Shown: positions 36,391-48,185 of the stretch, one piece after another
Numbering within the stretch: the stretch's first letter is position 1
Layout of the letters: each line of letters begins with the position of its first letter
Origin: Citrus sinensis
Taxonomy: Eukaryota > Streptophyta > Magnoliopsida > Sapindales > Rutaceae
Length of the DNA stretch: 64,000 nucleotides
Reading direction: 5' to 3'
NCBI RefSeq assembly: GCF_022201045.2
Contig: NC_068559.1
Span: 24,993,501 to 25,057,500 of the forward strand
Position numbers and translations under genes: made by a program
The notes under the pieces: model-generated
The model's database searches: none
Seen by the model: the letters and a program-made list of their open reading frames with translations, nothing else
Told to the model about the DNA's origin: nothing

Positions 36391-36756
36391 ATGGAGAGTA
36401 GAGAGTATAATAAGCCAAGGGGATTGATGAAGAGTAAGCCGGGCAGGACATTTTCAAAAGTGGTGATTAGCAACAATAACAAGGTGATCAGCCTGAGGCC
36501 CAGCCATGGCCCCTTTGCTCGAAATAATGCTACTACTTCTACCGTAAGTTATCTGACTCATCATCAAGATTTGCCAAATGTTTCAACCACGCAAAGGGTG
36601 CCGATGATGAACGGCGGTCGCCGTGACACCAATGGCTTCCCCTTCCTTGATTATGCTGGTGATGAGGACGTCGACATGAAGGCAGCACAATATATATTGT
36701 ACGTGCAAGAGCGATTCAAACAAGAGAGAGAGCCGATTCCAACTCTCTTTAATTAA
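36391..36756 (+). CDS. Small protein with DUF761-like C-terminus
   Basis: An intronless frame of 121 residues starts MESREYNKPR. The N-terminal third is basic (KPRGLMKSKPGRTFSK); the middle is Asn/Thr/Ser-rich and probably disordered. The C-terminus, EDVDMKAAQYILYVQERFKQ, fits the DUF761 pattern of acidic-V/I-D-x-K-A-x-x-(F/Y)-I ending in basic residues. DUF761 proteins are plant-specific, often shoot- or stress-expressed, and of unknown biochemistry. An in-frame ATG at 36277 would add 38 residues, but that part is not family-like, so I prefer 36391. A short non-functional frame cannot be excluded. Confidence 0.6.
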   Translation: MESREYNKPRGLMKSKPGRTFSKVVISNNNKVISLRPSHGPFARNNATTSTVSYLTHHQDLPNVSTTQRVPMMNGGRRDTNGFPFLDYAGDEDVDMKAAQYILYVQERFKQEREPIPTLFN

Positions 36757-37733
36757 TAATACGTATGAGGCTATGCTAGAATCACTATGTGCTGAAAGAA
36801 AGGAGATTGCCCTTGAGCTTCTTCCAAAGCTTATCAATTTAGTGTGCAATATGTACAAGTACGACCCTTTTGTGCAATACTAATGACATAAAATCATTTC
36901 TCATCATTTCATTAAAATTACTTTAATTTTTATATGTATGCCAAGAGTTTTAAACCTCATGATTAATGGAGATGTTTAATACTTAAAAAACAATGAGAAC
37001 CAAAAAACAAAATGATAGAAAAATAAAAGAATTAATCTATGAATTCGCATGGTCCTGTGACAGTATTGTATAAAAATTGGAAACAGGCCGGCAGTAGTAC
37101 AGCAACATTCGTGCCTACGCGTTAAGCATATTAGCTATGGGAAGATTTTGAATAAATTCCCACGCGACATTCAACAAAAAGGATCCATCCAATCATTGTG
37201 TAAACCGATCATATTTATTTAAATTTGAAGGATACTCCAGAAAAAATGAATTCTCTTAACGTTTTACAAGGAAGCTTCATCACGAAGATGGCTTGATTGT
37301 TTTTTAATAAAGTCCTGACTCCCAATTACCTCTCAGGATTATAAAATTTAATTATAAACAAAGCGATGCACTTCGTGAGTAAAGTGCAAATTGAACAAAC
37401 CAAATCTAGCAGTGACTGACTGGTGTTCTGTTCGTAATTGGAAAATCAAAGCCCATCTCAATGTCTCGCCACTGGGATAACAGTAAAGGCCTAAGACACT
37501 AAAACTTAGCCAGGCCTGTTGGCGTCGCAACAAATTTACAACACGAGAGCCTGTTCATGACTGCTAGTGTTTTAGCATTTAATAATTTTGACACTGATAT
37601 TTGACACTTGCAAGTATTTTCCGTTTCGAAGAGGACTCGGTTCTGATTTTGGAGCTCGTGTTTATGGCTGTTGTTGATAGATTCACAATTGCAATACTAA
37701 CAGAGTTTTAATATAAGAGTGGGTAGGCTGTAA

Positions 37734-37740
<7 letters not shown>

Positions 37741-37768
<28 letters not shown>

Positions 37769-37974
37769 TTGAACACGAGGTATACTGGGAAGGGCTCCAA
37801 CTGTGGGAGGCACCTTTAAGCTTGTACCACAACCCAGACTAGAAGTACCCGCTCGAACCGAGAGGCTCAGGTTCTCCCAACAAAGGCAACTTCCCAGCGA
37901 TTCGAACTGGGGAGCAAACCCAATTAAACCACTTAAGGGGACTCCATTGCCAGTGGAGCCAACACTTTGTTGGT
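37741..37974 (-). mobile_element. tRNA-derived SINE (head type B), TA tail
   Basis: Read on the minus strand it starts ACCAACAAAGTGTTGG, has a B-box-like GTTCGAATC, then the body TCTGGGTTGTGGTAC and CTCCCACAGTTGG, and ends in a TA-repeat tail. A 12-bp duplication TGTAACTTATAT flanks it (37729-37740 and 37975-37986). It matches the SINE part of the chimera at 6233-6445 along its length but lacks the 5S piece. Confidence 0.88.
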
Positions 37975-37986
37975 TGTAACTTATAT

Positions 37987-40900
37987 TTTTTATTCTAAAC
38001 AACTACTCAAATTTTGATTCTATCCAATGGTAAATGAATGATTATTTAAATGAGCTTTTTGACCCTTGGGTACTGGGTGGTGGTTTTAAGTAATTTTATT
38101 TGCTAATCACTTATATATTCGAATCTTAAAGGAGGTAGGAGTTAAAAAAATTAATTTAGTATTTATTACCTACTCTTCTATCATTTTTTTAAATGAATTT
38201 TTGTCATTAAATGCATTCCGCTAGATTGAATTTTTATTTTATTTTTGTGGTGATGGAAAGAATTTGTTATAAATCAGTAACTATATATTAATTAACGATT
38301 AAAAAGAGTAGTCCAATGGATGCTCTACTAGGCAGCATGACCAAATTTCTCTTATTGATTGAAAACCTTACAAAGCTTTTTTCTTTTTCCATCTACTTTT
38401 TCATTTTTAAGCATTCTTGAAATTTTTACTTCAAAGTCATGGTACTTGCACATGCCCTTACCCCTTTGTTTCTTGAAGATTCAAAGACATCTTCAGCTAA
38501 AATTTTAAATAGCTTGCAAAATTTTCTTACTGCATCATGTGAACCACTCAATTATTTCTTATACATTTAGAAATTGGAATGTGACCTGCTTGTTTGCTTC
38601 CGCTTACGAAGGAGATAGCTGAGCGTGTAACATGCATGCACATAATGCATTATTATGAGTATGACAAGCCATATGGCTTTCATGTGATTGGCATCGCATC
38701 TGCCATCAATTAGATTTTCTCACAGACACAGAAGCTCTATTCATTTACTAAGCCATTAATATGGTTACAGGTTACCTGATACGAGCAACATTATTTCTGT
38801 ACTGATAGTAAAATGAATGAAACCTAAACAGATTTCTTCGATTTCAGAACTAAGACTGAAACATGCTTTACAAAGATACATCAAGATACGTACATTTCAA
38901 AACATTGGTAATAGACGTCCCTTTTTTTCTCCATTTTTTTTTTTCACCCCAACTACTCCCGGTAGAGGTAGTAATTTAATAATATGAAATTAATAAGTTT
39001 AGGTTCACTTAAAATGACAAGATTGTTACTGCATGTTTACTCATTTAGAGTTTATGTCGTGTAAACCAATTTATGAAACCGTTAACGATTTTATTAATTT
39101 TAGTGTGTTGACTTATTTTTTTTATCCCAAAGAAACTCGTTTTATTTTTCATTCTTTTTTAAAAAGAGTACAATTGTTTTAGAAAAACAAAGTAAAACTT
39201 GTTAAAAGAATAATTTCTTAAAAAAGAAAAAGAAAAATGTGACACGATTATGATACATTTAAAAATTGTATCGAGTTAGTGGCTAAATTGCTCGAATCTG
39301 TCACAGTACGAATAAGATACTACGTGCCCATTTAAATTGCTACCTCAAGAGATCAAAGCTTTGAGATTTCTCTTAAATGTGCGATTAAGGCACACGCTGT
39401 TAGCCCATTGTTGACTCTCAGAACAATCATAGTTGTATACAATTAATGCGGGCAGCATTAGGAGCATAAACTCTAAACTGGAGATAATAACTGCGGTTAA
39501 GGAGACGAACAGGGGCTCCACTTGGAGTTGCGGACAAGCAAAACCCACAAAATGAAAGACGTAACCTGTCACCTGCCCCCCACAAGCTGCTATCAGACCA
39601 GCTCACTTGTTGGATTATTTGGTCACATCCATTTGTGATTCGGACAGGTCGATATAACAATCTTCCTGCAGGTTTACGAAATTTAATATTATCAAATTCA
39701 ATTTACAGCCAAATTGTTTAACCTTAAAGTGATCCCAGATACTTGTCCAAAATCGGTGCTGTTATAACAGGCTTCTCTAAAAGTACTTAACTTTGATTAT
39801 CTATAAAAAAAAAAACCCTCTACTTCAGTGGGTATAAATCAAAAACTTCTGAAATTGTCTTACTTTTAAGTACGGACAAGTTCTTCTACATATCCAGGAT
39901 TGTCTGGACTATGGTATAAAGCGGGCGGATTTGTGATTTCTAATTAATTAGTTTAACGAGTGTAATATATATATAATCCATTAAGCAAACTATTGAGTGT
40001 TCTTTTCCCTCCCCTAAATACAAACATATTAAATCCGTCTTTCTTTCAATAAATTAGTAGTAAAAACTTGTTTTACAATAATTTTGTCCAACACAGAGGG
40101 AAAAAGAAAAAAGAAAAAGAAAAGAGAGAGAGAGTTATGCATTTCAAATACCTATCAAATGCATTTACGGATCTTATGAAAAAAAAAAAAAAAAGAATAT
40201 CAATTGGAAAATAGCCATCAAACTTATCAAAGACAATTACTATCTCTGCTTACAAATTAGTTGAGAATATGTGTCGCCATTTAACTTTCCGCTTTTCTCA
40301 TGAGCCATGTGCGGTGGTTGGAAAAAAAGAAAAAAAAGGGTCCAAAAGTGAAGCATTATTGATGAGAAATAAAAAGTGAAGAAAGTTCTACTGCCCATTC
40401 CCATTGGCCACAGCTAGCTAGCCAAATGCCCATCGCCATTTGCTTAGTTGTTCAAGTTCCATCGCCACGCAACGCGTCTCCCCTGCATTATATATTCACT
40501 ACTCGCCCATCTCATTTTCGCACGCCAGCATGTCCTTTTAATTGCACCGCCGCCCTGGAGGGATGGTTAATTTTACATGCAATATATATATATATATATA
40601 TATATAGTTATTCTTTATTGCAGTCCTCATGTGAGAAAATTATTTTATTATTTAAGTTCATTAAAAGATTTTGTGTTCGAATCCCAAGTATATTATTCTT
40701 ATTTGCCATTCTGTGTTTATTTTTATCATTTTTATTGTTAGATCCAGCATGTACAGATGAGTATGTGACAAATCCAATCGTTTATTAATTAATATTTGGT
40801 TTAACAGTTAATAAGGTCTTGATATTATTGTTATTAGAGTTTTTTCTCATTAAAGAGGAAAACTAGAAAGCATCTAAAAGACGCAAAAGAAAATCTTCTA

Positions 40901-43229
40901 CCCCAAATAACAACTAAAATTCCCAACTTGTCAAAGCACAAGTGTCAACCTACGGCTAAAGTCTATGTTCTAGTAGTATGTAGAGAGTAGAGTTGAACAT
41001 AATATTTGCCATGGGCCCGGAGTGAAATCAAATCAGAATCCGCCAGTGAAAGTCTTACTCTTATAACAAATTTGATTTATAAATTCTCCTGATTACTAAT
41101 AAGAAGGCTTATGTGTGAAAGTACGTCATTGGGATACATCGGTCAATTGCAAGAATATTATTAATTACCAAATTGTCGAGAAGGTATTAAATGAGATATA
41201 TGGACCAGGTAAATTATTGTACCGTATTGCAATATTTACTTCATAGAGAGAGAGTTATATCCCTTTTTCTCTCCTTCAAATAAATAACTAAGAAAATCTA
41301 TTTACCTTAAGCATTAAAATGCCAATAAAAAAAAAATTGAAAGAGTAAATATAATATTTTAAAGATATTATGATTTTATCATCAATATGTTTTCTGACAC
41401 TTAATATTTTAATTTTTTTCCATTATTTATTTATTAGAGTTGAGGAAAATGAGATGTGAGAACGAGATCCGGTTCTTGCTTTTTACCAAATATCGGATTA
41501 GCATTTAGCACCACCACTCGCCACTCGCCACAAAGTTCACAATTCACAAGAAGAGGAGTGTAAAAATGGCGCATCGTTTGTGCTGCTCCGCGACAGCGTC
41601 TGCAAAATGAAAACTACTAGCGAAAGGCATGCCACTCCACTTGTTCATGTGGTGCTGTGCCGATGCTGATAGATTAGGACTTTTAAATGTGGGGCTTCAG
41701 AAGAGAACCCCACCGGACGTGACTTCCTTAAAGAGAAGTAACCCCAAATTGGTATGCAGTACACGTGCCATTATGGTGATGTTGAAATCTGCCTTCCTTA
41801 AAATGGAATGAAATCTGACATTCATTAACACGTACTTGTGTGGTTGTGGGTCTCACTCACATCACATTCAAAACTCCAAACCCATTTGATTTTATTTTCA
41901 TGAAGTTTGCCTTTCTTTCATTTTGGTCCCCAGCAACCCACAGTTCCCTTATTTTCCCAACTGCTTATAATTCAACTTGCGCACAATAAAAAAACCCCCC
42001 TGTGACTCCAATTTCCTTTTCTTCTGCTTCAATTCTAGTTCTATGTTTAAAATACGTTGGTTAAATCTTTAACGTTTCCGAAAGTTCTTTTCCAGAAGCA
42101 CTTCTCAAGTGCTTATTCAAACAAAAAGCACATTGGTCCTCCCTAAAGAGTACCTAAATTGGTTGGGTTTTGTTTTGTGTGTGTGTGTGTGTGTGTATAA
42201 ATATAAGAGGTGATGAAATGGAGGGCGTGACAAAATGACTGTTACACGAAGACTGTCGAGGTGAATAATCTAAATTTATGCAAAATGGTTTTGTTGTTAC
42301 ATTCCTAGTTTTCACCGAAGAAGCAGCAAACACATAAATAATATCAAAAAATGGTTAACTTATAAGGACACTTTTTTTTTTCGTCGAACCCTTTTACGTT
42401 AAACCCAAATATATATATATATTTGCATGTATATATGTATACTCTTATGAAATGTGTTTCCATACATATAGTGGATTCTTTTAATAACCAATTACAATGG
42501 TACCATACACATATAGCTAAGGAGAGCAGCAACTTTGATTAGAGAAGTGGGTTAATAAAAGGAAATTATTCGAAATTGACAACACCGCAACTCTTATAAA
42601 TAATGGTGACTGGATCGACTCTGGACCACTCCTCTAATTTTTATTTATTTATTATTATTATTATTATTATTTTGTTGTTGTTGTACGATTTCATCATCAC
42701 TTTAATTTTGTTTGCTGCTGCAATTTGACAGATCGAGTAGATCCGCCAAATTTGTGTGGTGGCCCCCATTTCGATTGATGATTGAAGGGTGTGGATATAA
42801 AGGCAGGAATGGTTTTGGTCGATTGTCGTAATCAAACGGTCAAATGCGCGGTGCGGTATGTAAAATAAAATAAAAATTTATGGTAACTTTTTCGATCAGA
42901 TTTGTGATGATTTTTACGATTGAGTTCAAAATGAACTAGATGTATTTCAAATATTTAGAAAACAAAAATCGACTCTGTGGTATATTTATATATAGGACAA
43001 ATTATTTAGTAAGTATTTGTGTCCACTATATAATGAGCACTCGGCACTGAACACATAATAAAATTTTATGACTCCTAATGAATAGTATTGAAGTTGTAAA
43101 TTAATCAGATAATATAGTGATAATGTCGTTCATCATAAGGTAAATATTGTCTCCCGCTGCAATCAATACTCTTAATATAAATAAACGCAGAAGACTCTTT
43201 ACTACCTACCAAGAATACTCTAATTAATG
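37987..43229. other. Large intergenic spacer, no gene seen
   Basis: AT-rich sequence with microsatellites: TA at about 40582-40606, GT at 42176-42197 and TTA/TTG near 42645-42683. Open frames (for example 39345-39660 minus and 40426-40788 plus) have no recognisable domain and no splice partners. I see no element with clear ends. Confidence 0.5.
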
Positions 43230-43813
43230 GCTCATTTGGAATTACTTCTAAGTAGATTCAAAAATCATTTTGAAACACTTAAAAGCCAATTTTAGGGTTT
43301 AGTAATTTTTTTTAAAAAAAATTATTTTTGCCAAAATTATCTATCTTACAACAGATTTTGATAAGTATGGAAGGAATAGCTTTTTAAAATTTAATTTTAT
43401 ATTTACAATTTCACATAAATTATAAAAATCTAAAATTATTCATATTCAATTGGAAAATAAAATCATTAAATTAAATAGATTTTATTATTTATTATATTGA
43501 GATAATTATAATATAAAAAAATAACACGAATAAAATGAAAATATTTATTTTACCTAATCAATTATTATATATAAACAATAATACATATTTATAAATGTAT
43601 AAATAAACTTTATTCAATATTATATCAATTTCAGTCATTTGCATTCTTATTGTAGAATTTACCAAGTACATATGATTGCTTTTAAGACTTGCAGCACTTT
43701 TAAAAATAAATTTCACTAAATATTTAACTGAATCTTTTAACAGCTGATTATTTTTATAGCACAACTGATAACAATTATTTTTAAAGTTATAGCATTACCA
43801 AACTGATCCTAAG
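43230..43813. repeat. Possible hAT-type MITE
   Basis: The very AT-rich block opens GGCTCATTTGGAATTAC and closes TTACCAAACTGATCCTAAGCC, giving imperfect inverted ends around a TTTGG core as in hAT MITEs. No 8-bp duplication was found, so the ends are uncertain. Confidence 0.35.
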
Positions 43814-46800
43814 CCTTTAGGGTTATGTTATATAATTTCTATATAAATTATAGGACGTTTTATTATTTTTGTGGAATATTGCCATACGAGTTGAAGTGGG
43901 TGTTCAAAAGATGCTCCGAAATTAAGATAACCTATCCTAAATCTTGAAATTAATACGATATCTCTTTCATAATTGCTTAAGTTTATCTTTTCTTGGTTGG
44001 CTAGAAAGGCATCAAAATCTTGAACTTCTGCTTCGCAGCACCACCAATGGCTCCCTAGCAATGATGTAACACCTTGTTTTCAACTATTTGGGCGCATCTA
44101 TAAGTAAATATTAGTTTTTTTTTTTAATTTATCAGAAACAATTTCTTTTTCTTTTTTTTTTTTGGGTTGTATGTGCAACTCGTGTACTTGCGCTTTGTGT
44201 GTTATAAAACATTTGTAACTCCGAACGACAATGTTGTTACCAATAATTAAAAAAAAAATTCGTACAAATAACGGAAAAGCTATGGTAATTGTTATTAATT
44301 TATTGATGCTATCTTACGACCCTAGACTCTTCCTTGTAATTAACTCAACACTACAATTAATGACGACCGTGGCCTAAATTGGCTCTTAAAATTGGAGAAA
44401 ATTACTCAAAATAAATTGTGAACAAATTTTAAGTCAAGTGCAACTAGCAGAAAGTTGGCGAAGGTTGGTTTTGAGGTTGCATGTTTTGAGGCTGCAGCCA
44501 CCCTATCAAGGAATGTTTTACAACAGCTGAGGTTAAAACTTAGTTACTGTCCACAAGGGTATGGTAATATATAATTCTGATTTTTTTAAAAAAATATTTC
44601 AAATAATGTAGTATGTGACGTGAAATTATTTAAGGGAGAGATAACTCAGCACTTTTATTTTTGTTTTTAAATTTCAATAGTATCGTTACTTTATAATATC
44701 GTAAGTGTCTGTCCAAATTTTTTTTACCTTAATAGATAGTACTAGTACGTGTGTTATTGTCTCTTACACAGTGTGGTGGACCTTCATGATACTAAAATAT
44801 TATTGATTTTTTTTCTTACTGTGAGCAGGAATAATGTTAGAATAATTCTGATATATTACAACAAATTTATGTATGCATGATATATGTAATTGAATTTAAT
44901 ATAACCATCACTTGCATGATGATTTTTCAAAATAAATATACATATATTATAGTATTATTTACTTATTATATGACTGCCTCCGAAGTATTTTTGAATTTCT
45001 CCGTCAGCAAGAACAGTGTGAACGCTCTTAATAGGCTGAATGAAATACACACAGTTAATTGATTGATTGGCTAATGCAAAGTTGTGCCACGTCATGAATC
45101 ATTGGACGGCAGTACAGTTATTGGAACTTCTTTTAAGTCTCTGAGACGAACCCATGTGGTGGTTTTGTCTGAATGCAATTGATGTGCTTTTGTTGGTCCC
45201 CGCACCAAACTTTTTAACCCGGCTTTTATCAGTTTTTTCCTACTCATGAATGGGAAATATGAGAGCAACAACTGGTTTAGGTGGCTATATTTATGAATCC
45301 TTAAAGACATTGTCTTAGTCTCTAAGATTAATTTTTTTTTTAACTTATTAATTTATATTATATAATTAGAGATCTATTGATATTTATGTCAATCAATTAC
45401 ATCTATTATATGATATTAGCACAACCCATATATCTATCCTCACATGTATTGGAGGAATATATAATCCACTCACAAGTGTAAGAGAGAATTCTATAAAAAT
45501 ACGCAATCAAGATTAAAATCAGATTAAATGAAAAATAGTTAAAGTTTTGACTTTCTGGTGAGATTAATGAGTGTGAAATCACACCTAAATAATTTGTATT
45601 ATTATCAATCACAAAAATATTATGCTTACATAAACGCGTACTAAAGAGTATGACTTTATCGTCAACAATCGACATAATGCATTGAATACATCTAATTGCG
45701 TCTTTGCTTCAAATATTTAATCACCATAGAATTTTCATTAATATAGCTAGTCCTAATTAAATTAATTAAAGGCTTGAATAGCAACAATGAACACCCCCCC
45801 TCCCCCCAAACCAAAAAAAAAAATTTCCATCAAACGTAAAGTGATCATGTTGATGAATGAATGGTAGTCTTTAGCCATATGGGTCCAAAAGAAACTTGGG
45901 TATATATTCCTTGGACTATATTTGGGATTTGTTTACGTACTCAAAACAAAAATAAAATGGGAATGTGTAAATGCCGCAATGGACACTAGTTGATCCTAAC
46001 TCAAGAATCTTAATTTTAAACTTTAGTGGCTTTTCTTCATATGCACTAATCAATCCATACCGTCTCTATTCTATCTTTGGTAGCTTGAACAAGCAAGTAA
46101 ATAAGCACTTCTTATTCCTAGCCACACATAACACGAAACATGTTTTGATTCAACGCACGGCTTTTGGAAAAAAAAAAAAAAGGCTTTTTAATATCCTCAT
46201 CCTTATACTACAGATAGTTTAATTACCCCTCGTATTTTTCACGGTTGCTTTGGTGCCTCTTAAGTCAAAAGCAGTTACATTAGCCAATCTTTCTTCCTAT
46301 TCTAAAGTTATTTCAATTAAAGTCACTCGTCAAAATCTTAACGTTTCAGGGAAGTACTGCTTTTTCTGGAACTCCAATCCAATATTTCCTTTTTTAACAC
46401 AAACCCAATTAACGTTTTGATTAATATGAAACCAAAGTCTACCTAATGCACCAAGCCCTGGCAGCTAATTAAGTCCAATGGTTGCTTGCTCACAGAAACG
46501 GCAAAAAGAAATATATATATATATATACACATTGTAGTGGTTTCATAATTTCTACTAACTTTTTCATACTGGGTACACAAAGAAAAAAACTTGATAGCAT
46601 TAACTTTATTTCACGCAATCCCTTAACAATGAACCAAATAAGTAATGCGTAGAGGGAACTACATTAAACTCATTATGATAAGGCAAATTTGAAAAACTTG
46701 ACAAAATGATCCAGTGTTAGCTGCACATGTCTGGGCAATGTAAGTAATGAAATGTTTTGTGTTCTGGGATATTTTTCCTTTCTGATTCGAGAAACACAGA

Positions 46801-47400
46801 ATGGTATATATATGTCACTTATTTGTAAAGTTTTTGTTGGACTTTTACACAATATAAATGATCATTTTCTAAAATGTAATTCGGTACGTGATCGTATAAA
46901 TTGATGGAATTGCATATACGTACCCTTGAGTTAATTTCTTGCAAAACTCAAAAGCGGTAATGGATGCTGATCTGATGCGGTCTTATTGCAGCGAGTCAGG
47001 TGCAGCAGGCAGAAAATGGTGGGAATAATTACATTGTGGTTGTTTTTGTGATAAAGGGTGGAAGCACCGCCAAGCCAATTTAAGAAAGGAAAAAGAAATT
47101 TGAAATTTATTATAGCCATGGGAGAAGGTGCACATACTTTAGGCATCTGATGCAAATCAGAACTAAAAAATGAAGAGAAATCTGGATTTATATATATATA
47201 CTGATCTATTCTTATCTTTGTACCTTGTTTTATTTTATTTTATTAAGTAAAATCAATCACTTGTTATCTTTATTTTTCAGACAATCCCGAGGGGTAAACC
47301 AGTGAATTTATATAGAAAACAACGGAACTACGAAGCTGTTCTGTTTCAGCTTTACACGTAATTGGCCGAAGGAAATAGTCAGGTGGGGATAATCAAAAAC
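43814..47400. other. Intergenic upstream of SEP3-like gene
   Basis: AT-rich non-coding sequence without a recognisable gene. A TA microsatellite is at about 46510-46526. The single open frames are short and featureless. Confidence 0.5.
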
Positions 47401-47421
47401 CTCGTTCACTTCTCATCTCGA

Positions 47422-47427
47422 CACGTG
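47422..47427. promoter_or_regulatory. G-box upstream of SEP3-like gene
   Basis: CACGTG sits in the longer palindrome GACACGTGTC, about 760 bp before the ATG. bZIP and bHLH factors (including light and ABA factors) bind such boxes. The same ten bases occur upstream of the FLC-like gene. Confidence 0.5.
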
Positions 47428-47520
47428 TCAATGTCCATTTATTTAATTACCTCACCTCTCCTCTTCTAAGTCTGGGATTTCCCTTATTTATTTTTTTAAG
47501 AAAAAAAATGTCTAAGGTTC

Positions 47521-47534
47521 CCCCCCCCCCCCCC
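47521..47534. repeat. Poly-C tract in SEP3 upstream region
   Basis: A run of about 14 C follows a T/A-rich stretch. Similar C or G runs lie inside SEP3 intron 1 at 48503-48513 (G) and 49852-49866 (C, one T follows). Their length may be inexact. Confidence 0.8.
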
Positions 47535-47998
47535 CTATGGCCTCTCCACCGTCTGATCAAAGAAATAGGGTATAATAATAACAACAATAAAAGTAAAAAT
47601 AAAGGAATGCAAAGCTAAAAGCAAAATAACGCTCCATAATATTCGTTTTGTTTTACATTTATATTTTTTTTGATACATTAAATCATCTAGTATTTGAAAA
47701 TCACATTGGACCCTGATTAATTCAAATTCGAGCTAAGTAGGACCACTAGGACGGTAAAGTTCTCTCCCGACTAATCTAAATTCGAGTCGAGTAAGATCAC
47801 TAAGGCAAATTCGAGCCGAGTAAGATCACTCGGCGGCAAAATTCTCCCAACAAGTATTTAATGCATTTGTATTCTCAAGTCTCGAATCGAAGACTTTGGT
47901 TAAGTTAGAACAACCTCATACTAGTTGACTCACGCGCTTGTTAGTTTGTTATACACTTATATGATAACAATAAGAGTCAAAATGAAGTCATACAGACC

Positions 47999-48051
<53 letters not shown>
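47999..48051. repeat. TAA microsatellite, about 17 units, before SEP3
   Basis: A perfect trinucleotide repeat ends about 135 bp before the SEP3 start codon. A TATAAATA element at 48132 lies between it and the ATG, so the repeat is in the core promoter or leader. Confidence 0.95.
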
Positions 48052-48185
48052 GGGCAAAAAGAAAAGGTATAGGAAAGAGATCGAAGAAGCAATAGCGGAG
48101 GCAATATAATATAATACTAGAAGTGATAGATTATAAATAGATATATGAATATATAGTGATAGAAGAAGAAAGAAAGGAGAAGAAA

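Noticed and set aside
39345..39660. Overlapping minus-strand frames of 75-77 codons
   Set aside because: They look somewhat hydrophobic but match no family I know, and two frames compete for the same DNA.
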